A stretch of 64,000 bases of DNA from Adiantum capillus-veneris (GCA_014529385.2 CM043944.1:73933384-73997383); one strand, 5' to 3'; counted from the first letter of the stretch, positions 33,023 to 45,146 are shown. Notes: generated by a model from the letters alone, not told the origin. Numbers and translations are program-made.

Positions 33023-33841
33023 ATGGCTTTCTTTTATCCGGAGTTTCATGGAAGAAGTGATGAAGATGTGGAAGATTTTTTGGAAAAGATGGAGGTTGCC
33101 TGCATTAGCAACCAGATTCATGACCCTGCGCAGATGTTACGTCTTCTTCAAATTTGTTTGAAGAGTGATGCACGAGTCTGGTCCAAAACATTTGAAGAGG
33201 AGTTGCGTGCAGCGGATCCACCTGTAAGATTGAGTTGGGACAATCTAAGGCATGGGTTGGAAGTGGAGTTTGTGAAGATAGAAGATCCTGACAAAGTGTG
33301 GCAAGAAGTACAAGGTTTGGTGCAAAAGGAAGGTGAGCCAGTAGATGCGTACATACGTAAGTTCTCATTGGCATGGGAGCGGATGTGCAAGGCCTTAGCA
33401 CCACAGGTACCCCCGCCTGACATGATGAAGAAGGACAGGTTCTTGGCTGGTCTTTGGGAGAATATACGTTGGAGAGTGGAGCTAAAGAAGCCTAGGACAT
33501 ATGAAGATGCACTAGAGGTAGCAAGGAACAAAGAGTGGAAGTTGAGGAAAATGAGCCAGTTAGGGGTGGAGTCTTTGCCCATGAGGTCTGAATTTCAACC
33601 TATAGAGTCTTTACAAGGTCGCATGTCAGGGGTTCATCATGAACCAGTGGTTCCTGTTACTACTCAGGTTATGCCAGCAGTGGTCACTACATCGGTGCAA
33701 GATGATGGGCTAAGGCAAGACATGAGGCAAGTGGTAGATTTGATGAAGAATCTCAGCCTAAACATGCTAGGTCAAGTGGGAAATAATCGAGGTCGAGGGA
33801 GGTTTGCAAATCAGCCAGGAGGTGAACAAGGGCTACCCTAG
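33023..33841 (+). CDS. element B Gag
   Basis: Start taken at MAFFYPEFHGRSDEDVEDF, the conserved beginning of Ty3-type Gag; an upstream in-frame ATG at 32,966 would add 19 residues. Gag core: MLRLLQICLKSDARVWSKTF, LSWDNLRHGLEVEF, EPVDAYIRKFSLAWERMC and DRFLAGLWENIRWRVELKKP. The C-terminus is Gly/Arg-rich (NNRGRGRFANQPGGEQG). The CCHC knuckle expected next is missing because the deletion joins Gag almost directly to RNase H at 33,841. Confidence 0.85.
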   Translation: MAFFYPEFHGRSDEDVEDFLEKMEVACISNQIHDPAQMLRLLQICLKSDARVWSKTFEEELRAADPPVRLSWDNLRHGLEVEFVKIEDPDKVWQEVQGLVQKEGEPVDAYIRKFSLAWERMCKALAPQVPPPDMMKKDRFLAGLWENIRWRVELKKPRTYEDALEVARNKEWKLRKMSQLGVESLPMRSEFQPIESLQGRMSGVHHEPVVPVTTQVMPAVVTTSVQDDGLRQDMRQVVDLMKNLSLNMLGQVGNNRGRGRFANQPGGEQGLP

Positions 33842-33846
33842 CTGAT

Positions 33847-35727
33847 TTGTTGACCTACAAGGAGAATCCCCTTATTGTTAAGGAAGAGGTAGTGAGAAAG
33901 GTAGTTGAAGAAGTGCCACAGATCAGCAATGCACATGTGTTGTTATTTGATGGTTCATACAGAAAGAGCCATGATGCAGCTTCAAGGGGTATAGCACTTT
34001 ATGATCCAGAGGGGAAGCTAGTATGCAAGAGAGGGTTCAAATTGGATGCTCATAGTAACAATGAGGCTGAATATGCTACTCTGGAAGCCGGATTACACAT
34101 TTGTTTGAAGCATGGGGTTCGAAGGTTGAGCATAAAAGGTGATGCCTTGTTAGTGGTGAAGCAAGTGTTGGGTGTGTGGAAGAGCAAGAACACCTCATTG
34201 AAGGAAATGTGCTTCAGAATTAAAGGCCTGTTAAAAAAGTTCGAATCATGGATCATCAGACACATTGAACATGCTCTAAATGGAGAGTCACATGAAGCAG
34301 CTCAAGGCATGATTGGGGAGCTATTTGTGTTGAGGACCACTTTACCTCTTTATCATGGCCGGGAAAGTTTGGCTCAAGAAGAGGAGTTTTTGCTAACAGG
34401 AATCATTCCAAAGGAGATTCAGAAGTCTAAGAAGTATGGCTTTGTGCGTAGAGCATACAGGTACAAATTGATTGGTGATGTCTTATACATGAAAGGGGCT
34501 GATCTCGTGTTGAGACGTGTACCTTAGCGAGAGGAGCTTTATAGAGTGTTGGAAGAGAATCATGAAGGCGCATGTGGTGGCCATTTTGCTCTAAAGATCA
34601 CCTTGCATAAGATTTTGCAAGAGGGGTATGTATGGCCTAGTTTTCACAAGGATGTTCACCATTGGTGTAGGTCTTGCAATAGGTGTCAAGCATTTGGGAA
34701 GAGAGTGTTGAAGCCAGAGCTACAAAAAACCATTATGGCGTTTGATGTGTTTGAAAAGTAGGGGATTGATGAAATAGGCCCGTTACCTATCACAAGCAGG
34801 GGCAAAAGCTATATCTTGACGGCAGTGGAATATCTCTCTAGATGGGCAGAGGCTATAGCAGTAAAACAGATCACTGCAAAGGATGTGGCAAAATTTGTGT
34901 ATGATGAAATATGTTGCAAGTTTGGGGTGCCATTAGAGCTACTTTCAGATAAGGGGCCAGGATTTAGAGCTAAACTGCTAGACTTCTTATGCACAAAGAT
35001 GAAGATTAGGCACCAGCATACCACTCCTTATTACCCGCAGTGTAATGGCTTAAATGAAAGATTCAATGGTGAGTTGGTACAAATTATTTCTAAAGTGACA
35101 GAGCACCAAGGAAAGAATTGGGATTTTGAATTGCCTAGTGCATTATGGGCTTACCGTACTTCGGTGAAGACAGGTATAGGGTTTACTCCATTTCATTTGG
35201 TGTATGAAAAGGAAGCACTATTGCCTGTGGAGGTAGAGTTGCCTGCGGTCAAGATGTTAGAGAAGTTTCTTGGGCCGCCTAGTGATGCATTCAAAGAGAG
35301 GCTCTTGCAGTTACAAGAGGTCCAGTTGGATAGGATGAGCACATTGGAGCATTATGGGCAGATGCAGGATAAGGCTTTGGCAAAGATAAATGAAAAGGTC
35401 AAAAGTAAGGGTATCAAGAAACATGACTTGGTTTTGCGCTACAACAGTAAGCTGGACAACACCTTCCAAAAGAAGTTTCAAATTCAGTGGGAAGGCCCTT
35501 TCAAGGTAGTGGAGTGTTTTCCAAATGGCACATATCAGCTGGCTAACCTGGATGGTGTTCTACATAAGTCAAGGGTAAATGGATTGCGTCTTAAATTGTA
35601 TCATGCTACATTGATGATGGCGGAGCAAGATGAGCTGTCTGTGGATCAAGCAATGTTGGTGAGGGATGAAGAGACCTGTGATGCGGCGAGTCTCATATCT
35701 CTCTTTGCTGCTTCTGATCATGAATGA
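33847..35727 (+). pseudogene. element B RNase H and integrase
   Basis: One frame with two internal stops. RNase H of the archaeal/plant second type: AHVLLFDGSYRKSHDAASRG, then NNEAEYATLEAGL and IKGDALLVVKQVLG with D, E and D in place. TAG at 34,525, then the integrase H2C2 zinc domain (HEGACGGHFA, CRSCNRC). TAG near 34,759 falls where gypsy integrases have Trp (FEK-stop-GIDEIGP). Core: LTAVEYLSRW, LLSDKGPGFRAKLLDFL and HHTTPYYPQCN-like HQHTTPYYPQCNGLNERFNG. The C-terminal domain ends ..SRVNGLRLKLYH. The retained second RNase H points to a Tat-like or dual-RNase H lineage whose RT and first RNase H were lost. Confidence 0.88.
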
Positions 35728-35755
35728 TCTAGCAGGCTAGGGGATGGGCAAATTA

Positions 35756-36903
35756 TGTCAGGAGTTTTTTGGAGCAAGGGATTGCGCATATGTACATATA
35801 CATGCATGGTGCATCAAATAAAGGATTGCCCAATTTCCATAGCCAGGTGGTTACGTGGAGCCCACGTATGTACAGGTAGGACAGGGTGTACATAGTGCAG
35901 CGATTTTCACTATTATCAGTACCAGTGTGTTTTTTCTACAATAAGGAGGAGTTGGTAGCGCGTAAAACTTCTCGAGGAAGCTATCTACGGGCCGACGACA
36001 TGAGGTAAGCAGGTGCGTCAGATGGCATCTAGTGTCAGGAGGGCGAATGGGGTCAATACTTGCACGCGGAGAAGTATGGACACGACGTGGGTGTTTTCTT
36101 GTGATACTTATGCAGAAAGGTCATCATGAGGACCACTTTTTGGGGCCACTTCACGTGGTTGCAGGATGCATTATTTGGAAAAACTGAGTGACAGGTGTGC
36201 GGATGATGCAAAAAGGTGACAACTATGCACTGCGAGGTCAATTTTTGGCATGTTCGGGGTCCGCTTGAGGTCATCTAAAAGGCCACGGGTGCCCAACTAA
36301 TAAAGCCAAGTGTGGGAACTGAAAAAACAGAGAGAAGACCAAAAAAAATGTGGAGAAGAGAGGAGGAACAGCCGCAGGTGTGTTTTTGGGGTTTTTGGAG
36401 CTTGTTTTGGCCGTAAACTGCTCATCTGAGGTCGGATTTGAGCACTTTGACATTGCAGACTGAGGTTTTGGGCCGTTCCGGACGCGATGGCGCTGTCCAT
36501 TTTGCCAAATTCCTCACTCTTTTTCTGTTGTTTTTGTTGTGTAAGTTTCTCCTATGAGCGAAGCTTCCGCTCCAATTTATGATTGTATCTGGTATCTTTT
36601 ACCCATATTGTGTGAGTTGTTTGCCCCATTGGTGTTGGCCCAAGCTCATTTGTATCTAACCATCAGAAATTCTCCTCTTTTGAGCTGAGTTTTTGGGTGT
36701 GTGTGTGTATGTGTGTGTCTCTGTGTGGAGTGGGCAAGTGGATAATCTCTCTCCTCTCACTCCATAGGTGTGTTTCCTGTCTCGGCCAGGTGGTTGTGTA
36801 AGCCGAGTGGTGCCCCATAGTGTGTGTGTGTGTGTGTGTATCTTCCCAAGAGTGTGTGTCGAATCGTTATAGAGGCGTTCTGTGTGTTTTCATCCCGCTC
36901 ACA
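35756..36903 (+). repeat. 3' LTR of element B
   Basis: 1,148 bp, preceded by the purine-rich GGCTAGGGGATGGGC. Shorter (GT)n at 36,820-36,840 than in the 5' LTR. Confidence 0.92.
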
Positions 36904-37574
36904 ACACTTAGCCGCAATTCTTGCATTTTCTCAGACAAATCCTGCACGGTTCGCACCCAATTTTGTGGCACAACGGCTACACCTCGATTTGCACGGTTCT
37001 CATCATGAATAGCATCCCTCGGACCCTGGGATTGGACCACCGCTTCATAACCCGACACGCCTTGTTCAATCTTCTTTTTTATTTTCCTGCTTTTTGCCTT
37101 TGCGATAGCCATTGCACCATTATAGTTTTCTGGGGTCTCAAAATCCACCTTCTCCCTCACTTTAGGAGGCAGGCATGCCATGAATTTATCCAGTTTGAAG
37201 TAGTCGCCATTGTCCAATTGCATGGCACCCGCTAACTCTGCCCAACACACTTCAAAATGATCCAAAAACAAACTAAACTCTTCACTTACATCCTGCTTGA
37301 GCGCCTTCAGTTTGGCATCCATCTCGACCGGGGACGCCTCTTTGCGGAAGTCATGTAGAAAACGCGCCCGCAAATCCGGCCAAGCATGCCTCGGCTCACC
37401 TTCCAAAGCTTCGTACCATATCTTTGCTTTCCCACGCATCACCAAGGGAAATGTCTGCATCTTGATGTCCTCGTTTGGCATATGCAACGACAGCATATAC
37501 AACTCAAAGTCTACAACCCATTCATTAGGATTCTCTTCACCTGTAAAAATCGGTCCATAGCTTCGAGACGCCAT
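36904..37574 (-). pseudogene. Ty3/gypsy element A, Gag N-terminus
   Basis: Starts MASRSYGPIFTGEENPNEWV. Gag core: LHMPNEDIKMQTFPLVMRGK, AKIWYEALEGEP, WPDLRARFLHDFRKE, SLFLDHFEVCWAEL and KFMACLPPKVREKVDFETPE. It ends EKMQELRLSV at the element B junction and resumes at 30,813 (MDRGQPKGARGR). Intact as far as it goes. Confidence 0.88.
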
Positions 37575-37627
37575 GTCGAACAACACCAAAACTCCTTCTC
37601 TTGACTTAACTGGGAGCAATCAGTGTG

Positions 37628-37650
37628 CTCCTCAGTGGGGGCACCAAAAG
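37628..37650 (-). other. primer binding site of element A
   Basis: Minus strand: TTTTGGTGCCCCCACTGAGG, 54 bases upstream of the Gag start. It matches the element B PBS in type and fixes A as a minus-strand element. Confidence 0.7.
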
Positions 37651-39499
37651 ATGGAGAGGGGGAATGGGAAACACACCCGACACACAAACAGCTGCCCCTA
37701 TATAGCTCAGGGTAGTCATAGCACCCCTGTCCTCTCGAAAACACCTTCAAAAAAGACGATTCACACTAGCAGGGCCTCGCATGCACTTCGCCCAACGCGC
37801 ACACTGTTTGCACAATCCTCAGACAGCTACCACACCGATCTTGCCCACTTCTCGCACTTCCACACCTCGAAACCTCTCTCTCTTTCTCTCTCACACACAT
37901 AGGGGGCCCGGGGGACGCACACGCTCACACACACGGGCACCACACACCTTGGGGATGAACAAAGAAGAAAGGGGGAAAGGGGGGGGGGAGATGAAGCCAA
38001 AAACTGATAATGATAGCTTCCCTTGCTTCAAAAAACACTATGTACAAGATCCATGTAATCTGCCCTAGGCCGCAACATAGCCATCACTAACCCGTACAGA
38101 GGGGCACACACCTCCCTCGCCATTCAAATCCATCAGCACACACCTCGACAGAAACTCCACCGTTTGGCTTCACTTTGTCAGAAACGTTTTTTCCTCTTGG
38201 CATCCCTCGCTGGCTTATTCTTCTGCAAGGCACTCGCTCCTCCGAGCCACTTCACAGACAACTCGTTCCCGCTTCTGTCAACCAACGCACAAAGCTTCTC
38301 TATCGCGTGCCAGCTTTGATTGCCGAGCACACGGAAAAACCTCCGCTTCCTTTTCCTTCTTTTTCCCGGCCAAGAAAAACCTCTCTCCCTCGTCGAAGGC
38401 CAAAACACTTCTTTCTCCTCCTTCTTTTCCCTTCCATTTAAGCCCCAAGAAAAAGGCCAAGGAGCCCAAATCTCGAAACCGCTGCCTTTTCTTTTTCTTC
38501 CTCTTCCCTTTTCAAAGAAAAGAAAAAACTTCTTATTTTGGGGAGTAGCGCCTGGCGCCACTGCCCTTTAGGCTTTCTTTTGTGAGTTTTTTTTCCTTTT
38601 GCTTTTGAGAAAACTCCACCAAAGCTAAGGGCCAACCTTTTTTTCCCTTTTTGAACTTATAGCCAAGGGGGTTTTTAGGTCTGGTTTCCCCACACCATCG
38701 GTGTTCGTATGTGCACGAGTTTGTTGAACCCCCTTCTCTCCAAGCCACACCTCTCAAGAAATTTTTCCGCATTCGGAACATTCCACATCCTTCCACCGCA
38801 AGTCGCACAATTGGAAAAAAATCAAGCTTGCCCCCTTCTTCTACCGTGATTGTCTGTCCACTTGAAGTGAGCGCATCTCGATGCCTTTGACTCCGATCGG
38901 CAAGCCACAAATTTCGGCTGACTCCCCACATTGCATGTCATTTTCCAGAATCTTGGCGAGCCTCAAAAACATGCCTGTCGACAAGCCTACCAATGTTGCT
39001 CGGTGAGCACGTACCCAACCCCGTGTAAATACTCCATAGACCATAACTTGCCTGTCTGAGCTCCGAATGGCGAACCAAAAAGACCGGCATGATCAACAGC
39101 TTGAGCTTTACACATGTATCTATTGATCCCATTTTTCGCCACCTGTCTGTACGTGCCTTGCCCGTCGGGACCTGCGAAGCCTTCTAACTTCGGACTGGCA
39201 TATCTTTCACACCAAATCTCCATTTGACGAGCCGTCTGAACGAGCTTCTAGAGCATCTTGAACACCACATTTCGAGACACATTTTCCGCATTTTTAACAC
39301 CTTGATTTTCCGTCATCATTATCCCACTTTGGAGGCCCCCCTGGCCTAAAAACCCCCTTTAAGCACGCATTTCCATTGCCACTGTCTTGCTGAGGTCTCC
39401 CACACTGGCTTTAGCCCTCTACCATGCACCTGTTAGCACCCTTTGCACTGCATAGCACACTTTATAGCGCGGACCAACTTTGGCGTGCAATCTTGATTC
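37651..39499 (-). other. probable 5' LTR and leader of element A
   Basis: About 1.8 kb between the PBS and the broken RT of element D. No second copy is in the window, so the LTR ends cannot be fixed. Content: CT-rich and CA-rich tracts at 37,865-37,950, a pyrimidine-rich stretch at 38,150-38,640 with AAGAAAAA runs on the other strand, no recognised coding sequence. Confidence 0.5.
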
Positions 39500-39786
39500 T
39501 CATCCAGTAACATGCATGTAAAGAGTAATGTAAAAGGGTCTTTGATGGTCTAAGCATTTAGCTTTGTGTAATCCACACATACCCTTAGTTTTCTATTCTT
39601 CTTGGGAACTACCACTATTGAAAATAGCGACTCGTTGCTTGCCACCTCTCTTATAAACCCCTGCCTTGAGAAGATTGTCTATATCCTCCTTATCCTTCTT
39701 TGCATAGTTGTGATTCATCCTATATCTGTACAGCCTTATTGGCCTAACATCTGGTTTTAGTGGTATTTGATGTTGGCACACCTTTG
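39500..39786 (-). pseudogene. gypsy element D, RT start (part 2)
   Basis: Minus strand: HQIPLKPDVRPIRLYRYRMN, KEDIDNLLKAGVY, then with frameshifts the KLRVCVDYTKLN box and DPFTLLFTCMLLDE. The matching upstream part (FQKYKDVFSWEHIDLKGVDP) is at 45,339-45,530 on the far side of the copia element. RT is cut off at about 39,500, where element A begins. Confidence 0.8.
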
Positions 39787-39978
39787 TGAAGGAGTGCGAG
39801 CGGAAGTGCGACGCGAGAGAGAGTGCGAGAAGAAGAGCACGACGATATGGTGAACTCGCTCTACTGTAATGTGTAGAGCATAGTGAGTTCTTATTAGGTT
39901 TTTACAAAAGAATATGTGTACATACCTGGCGGCCCGCCCACTTACCTGGGCGACCACATTGGGCTTTATACCCCAAAA
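39787..39978 (-). repeat. 3' LTR of the copia element
   Basis: 192 bp. Followed internally (39,979-39,990) by the polypurine tract, AAGTGGGAGGT on the minus strand. Confidence 0.93.
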
Positions 39979-40067
39979 ACCTCCCACTTAAAGTCCAATG
40001 TGGTACTTTAAGTGTGAGAGAAGCTACTATACAAGCTAATATACAAGAGATGTAGAGAAGTGATGTA

Positions 40068-43000
40068 CTACCCTACACCTAACTGCTTGCGAAAATGCGC
40101 AAAGCTCTCTGAGGGAAGTCCTTTTGTAAGTAGATCAGCAGGATTTTCTGTGGTGTGAACTTTGACAAGCTAAAGTTGCTTATCCTCGAGCATTTCCCTG
40201 ATGAAATGATACTTCACATCCACATGCTTTGTCTTTGAGTGACAAATTGGATTGCGAGCCAATTGTATAGCACTTTGACTATCACAATATAACACAGGCA
40301 TCTCTTCTTTGATTCCCAAATCTGTTACTAGTCGATTAAGCCAAATTGATTCTTTGCATGCCTCTGATGCTGCAACATATTCAGCCTCTGTAGTAGACTG
40401 AGTAACACAATCTTGTAATCTAGAACGCCATGATACTGCTCCACCAGCCAATGTAAAGACCTACCCTGACGTAGACCTTCGGTTGTCTTAGTCACTTGCA
40501 TAATCTGAGTCTGTAAAACCCTTTACACTTAGCTCCTGACTCCCATAGCATATACGCATACTCTTTGTAGCTTTCAGGTATCTCAATATTCCTTTCACTG
40601 CCTCCCAATGTTTCTTGCCTGGGTTTGACATGTATCGACTTACTACTCCCACTGCAAATGCAATGTCTGGGCGAGTAGCAATCATTGCATACATCAAACT
40701 ACCCACTGCAGACGCATATGGAATCTTATCCATTTCAGCCTGTTCTTCCTCAGACACAGGACAATCTTGTTTGCTAAGTTTCACATATGGTGGCAATGGA
40801 ACACTCAGTGCCTTTCCCTTCTCCATATTGAAACGTTGCAAAACCTTGTCAATATACTCTGTTTGAGATAACCAAATCAACTTCTTTGATCTGTCTCTCT
40901 CAATGCGCATACCAAGTATATGACATGCCTCACCCATGTCTTTCATGTCAAACGATTTTGCCATCTTTGAATTCAAAGCTGAAACTTCTTCCGAGTGCTT
41001 GCCAGCAATCAACATGTCATCCACATACAAAATAAGGATCAGCCAACTACCATACTTAGCTTTCTTTGTATATAGACAGTGATCGAACTCACTACGTTTG
41101 TAGCCTTGAGAAAGCATAAACTTGTGGAATTTATGGTACCATGCCCTTGGTGATTGTTTTAAGCCATAAAGACTCTTTAGCAACTGGCATACCCAATCTT
41201 CCTTGCCTTTCTCAACAAACCCTTCTGGCTGCTGCATGTAAATTTCCACATCTAAATCACCATGCAAGAACGCTGTCTTGACATCCATTTGGTGCAACAC
41301 CAAATCTAATATGGCAACCAATGCAAGAAAGCATCTCAATGTAGTCATCTTGACCACCGGAGAGAAGACTTCATCAAAGTCAATGCCTTGTTCTTGCTTA
41401 AAGCCCTTGGCAACAAGCCTTGCTTTGTACTTTGGCTGACTATCATGAGCGGTGATCTTATACCTGTAAACCCATTTACAAGGTAGAGCCTTTCTGCCCT
41501 GTGGTAATTTAACTAGCTTCCATGTCTTGTTTTTATGCAGAGCTGTCATCTCTGACTGCATGGCCAATTGCCAATTCCCGGAGTCCTTCATTTGCACTGC
41601 TTCCTTGTAACATGAAGGCTCATTGCAATCAGTCAACATGACATAGTTCATAGATGGAACAAACCTATCAGGAGGTCACGTGACACGTCCAGATCTACGC
41701 ACAATAGGTGGCTCAGGCTCAGCCACAACCTGTGGTTCCACTCTATCCTGTCCTTGCTCCTCTTGAGCCCTGACATTTTGTCTTGCACGTGCAAGTCCAT
41801 CTTCTTGGAAGACAACTCTTCTAATCTCCTCAACCCTCTCTGGTTTAGAATGATATTTGGATTCATTAAAGTGAACATCATTGCTACGGACAACCTTTCT
41901 GGATTCGGGATCCCAAAGTCTGTACCCCATCTCACCAGAATTACCATAGCCTAGAAAGATGCACTTTCTACTCTTTGGCTCAAGTTTGTTCCTAAATTCC
42001 TTTGGAACGTGAGTATATGCCTCACAGCCAAAGACTCTGAGATGCTTGTATGAGGGAATTTTTCCTGACCATACCATCTCTGGCACTGAATCCTTCTGCA
42101 AAACCTTGCTAGGAGATCTATTTACAAGATGAACAGCTGTTGATACAGCTTCAGCCCAAAACCCATTTGACAGCTGTGCATTAGACAACATACTTCTGAC
42201 CTTCTCTTGTATGGTCCTATTCATCCTCTCAGCAACACCATTTTGAGGAGGATTGTAAGGAGCAGTAAGTTCACGTTTTATACCTTTTGACTCACAAAAG
42301 TCCTGAAAGGCCTTTGAAACATACTCTCCACCATTGTCAGTGCGTAAGCATTTAAGCTTCTTGCCACTCTGATTCTCCACAAGTGTCACAAACTTTTTGA
42401 AAATACTAAATGCTTCATCCTTGTGCTTGAGAAAGTAAACCCATACTTTCCTCGAGTAATCATCTATAAATGTCATAAAGTAAGAAGCTCCCCCTAGAGA
42501 TAGGTTAGGCATAGGTCCACACAAATAACTATGAACAAGTGCCAACTGTGTATCTCTTCTACTGCTTCTATGCTTATGTGGCTGCTGTGTTTGCTTACCA
42601 TACAGACAATGTTCACAGAATTCAAAATCATTAAATGAAAAGCCAGGCAGATAACCAGAATGAGACAAGATTTCCATTCCCTTCTTGGACATATGTCCTA
42701 ACCGGCTATGCCACAAAGAAACGTTCGGCTACTCGGTTACATTGATTACATTTTTAGAGACATTTGATACATAAATCATGTAAAGTCCTCCAGACTTTAC
42801 TCCATGTGCTACTGTCATAGAACCCTTCGATATCTTCCACATGTTCTGTCCAAAAGTGGTGACGTAGCCAGCATCATCAAGTAAACCTGTGCTGATCAAG
42901 CTCTTTGTAATTGCGGGAACATGTCTCACATTCTTCAGCGTGAAAGAAGAGCCATTCTGAAACTTCAATTGAACATCTCCAACACCTAAGATCTCACATG

Positions 43001-44048
43001 TCTGCCCATTGCCGAGCCGAACATGATCTTTAGTGGTCACATAAGAGGTAAACCACTCCTTGTTTGGAGACACATGAAGTGATGCCCCTGAGTCTATAAT
43101 CCAGTCACTCAATGCATTTCCATCAGATGCTGTAAGAAGATCTGAGTCCATTGTATTCTTCAAGAAGTAGATGTCTCCTGACACTAGACTGTCATCCTCT
43201 GCAACAGTGTTTGTCACATTTATTTCTTCAATCTTCACTGAGGACTTGTTCTTCTCACCATGGTCTTCAGCTTTCTCTTTGCCTTTTTCTGCTATCCATT
43301 CTCTGCAGTCTCTTTTCATGTGACCCTTCTTGCCACAATGGTAGCATTCTATGTCACTCTTGCCTTTAGCACTGCGGGACTTGCTACGAGACTGATTCCT
43401 CTTTCCACCTTTGTACTTTTCTTTGGTCCTTCCCCTGACAACTAAGGCTGTTCCTTTGCCTTTGTCCATTGTCTTTCTATTGGTTTCTTCAGTAAGCAGA
43501 CTTCCTTCTACACCTGCTATGTTCAAACCATCTGGAGGTGCAGAATTACTCAAAGCTGTGCGAAAAGTGTCCCAACTTTCCGGCAATGTGATCAACAGAA
43601 ACATAGCTCTAACAGGTTCATCAAACTTGACACCTTGAGCTGACAACTGACTATAGATTGTGTTGAATTCATTCGGATGATTGGACATAGGTGTCCCTTC
43701 TTTCATCTTCAAGTCAACAAGCTTCTTAAGCCAGTATACCTATGAAGCTGCACTCTGCTTCTCATAAAGATCACTCAGCTTTAACCATGCTTGATAAGCC
43801 GACATCTCGTCTGCTACATTGAAGTAAATGCTTTCTGCCAAAGTTAGCATAATGGTAGAAAGTGCCAATTCATCCATTTCGCTCCATTCATCTTCGTCCA
43901 TATCTTCTAGTTTTATCCCCTTGAGCTTTATAGGTTTTATCTGCTTCTTTTGTACCAACACGTGCCAAATCTGCTTCTTCCACAATGGGAAATTGGTTCC
44001 ATCCAGCTTCTTGATATTGTAAAGAGCAGTGTCCTGTGATCCAGCCAT
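40068..44048 (-). pseudogene. copia Gag-Pol polyprotein with six in-frame stops
   Basis: A single frame from MAGSQDTALYNIKKLDGTNF to ..FRKQLGVG. Domains in order: Gag; CCHC knuckle CYHCGKKGHMKRDC (about 43,330); protease WIIDSGASLHVS (about 43,100); integrase zinc domain WHSRLGHMSKKGM and core FIDDYSRKVW, CLRTDNGGEYVS, NPPQNGVAERMNRT; RT with KARLVAKGFKQ, MDVKTAFLHGDL and ILYVDDMLIAG (catalytic YVDD, about 41,025); RNase H TEAEYVAASEACKE, KTKHVDVKYHFIRE. Stops at 43,740 (TAG), 42,729 (TAG), 41,676 (TGA), 40,488 (TAA), about 40,466 (TAG) and 40,170 (TAG). No frameshift was found over 1,327 codons and all catalytic motifs are intact. Confidence 0.93.
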
Positions 44049-45132
44049 AGCTACGCTTCACAGTAGTTTACTTTCCTGGGAAAAATTCGGCAAAGTTTCC
44101 CCTGTAAACTGACCTCTGAACCAATATCAACCTGTCAAATGAACCAAGAAAGCTTTAGATTCTGCAGAAATTTTGGCAGAGTCTCCTTTGTAAAATGGCT
44201 CTGGTGTACTAAAAACAGACCAAAAAACAGCTCAAAAAACCACTGTCTCTCTAACACTGTAAGCTGTGGGTAAACCTGTCCTGCACCTGTACTGTCTCTG
44301 ACTGTCCTGTCACTGTCCTGTAAGCATAGACTGCGACAATGCCTCAACGGCAGTAAAGCAAAGATGCAATCCCAACTGTCTAACTCACAGTCAATACATC
44401 CTAGCTGCGTATCTAAGGGTGCTCGAGGGATCGCTCCAAGACCTGTATCACCGAAAGGATCTCAACATTCGAGAATCCCCCAGCTCAATAAAACCTCACT
44501 CGACCCTCAACAAAGGCTGCAGTAAATTTGATAGTACATAGACTTCCCACAAAGTCATACATCCACAAATTTCCCACTGTATGTTGTAACCGCTGCGGCG
44601 GTTGTTTGCTGCGTGACTCACAGCCAGCAAACCCTCAACAGACATACATCATCTCTGACAATACATCCCATGTGGAAGTACCTACAATGTCAGGATGAAA
44701 TCTGGAATATCAAGCAGCAAACACAAGCTACCTGATGAACTAGTGGATGTCGCCTACAGTCTGTGTGTAGATGCGCCCGTGTCGTATGTGACACGCCTCC
44801 AAGAACTGTGAGCCGTTTTTCGATGTGTAGACAGTGACAAATCAACACTCTGGGAGTGTCGATATCCTCAGCACCTGCAGTCGTAGGCCGAAAACCCCAA
44901 ATTTGCAGAGTCGGATCTGCACCCGCTGAGACCACGTAGTCGAAAATGGCCTGCGCAGAACTTTGTCGAAGCCGAACGGTGACCGAGATGACCTCAGAAT
45001 GAAATTCTGAGCACACCAAGCCCTACGGACTTTCCCACAATATTTGGGGCCGTGTCTTTGCCTGTCGAATTTCACTCCAATCTGAGCTGGTGAATCTAGC
45101 CTCCTGCAGTGCTGCCCCGAGCCTCGATCTGA
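44049..45132 (-). other. copia 5' leader
   Basis: About 1.1 kb between PBS and gag. 44,441-44,524 is the segment shared with the leader of element B. GGGGAAACTTTGCC near 44,090 also resembles GGGGAAACTCTGCC at 32,559 in element B. Confidence 0.75.
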
Positions 45133-45146
45133 GCTCTGATACCAGT
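45133..45146 (-). other. copia primer binding site (initiator tRNA-Met)
   Basis: Minus strand: ACTGGTATCAGAGC directly after the 5' LTR. TGGTATCAGAGC is the standard iMet site of plant copia elements. Confidence 0.95.

Larger units (their letters stand above)
30814..36903 (+). mobile_element. LTR retrotransposon B, Ty3-like, lacking protease and RT
   Basis: LTRs TGTCAGGAG..CCCGCTCACA at 30,814-31,970 and 35,756-36,903, a PBS after the left LTR, a purine-rich tract before the right LTR, and plus-strand gag, RNase H and integrase. It lies within element A gag. The flanking 4-mers are ACAT and ACAC, so the target duplication is imperfect. Removing the element and one 4-mer restores CTA-AGT-GTG-ATG-GAT in frame. 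A solo LTR of the same family is at 55,871. Confidence 0.92.

Noticed and set aside
38178-38635. Lys/Arg/Glu-rich protein on the minus strand
   Set aside because: Comes from a pyrimidine-rich stretch in the probable LTR of element A; several frames are open at once.
2636-43742. Nuclear U-to-C RNA editing as the main explanation for in-frame stops
   Set aside because: Editing of this kind is known in organelles only, one stop (34,759) is at a Trp position it could not repair, and the transposase also has frameshifts. Kept only as a testable alternative.
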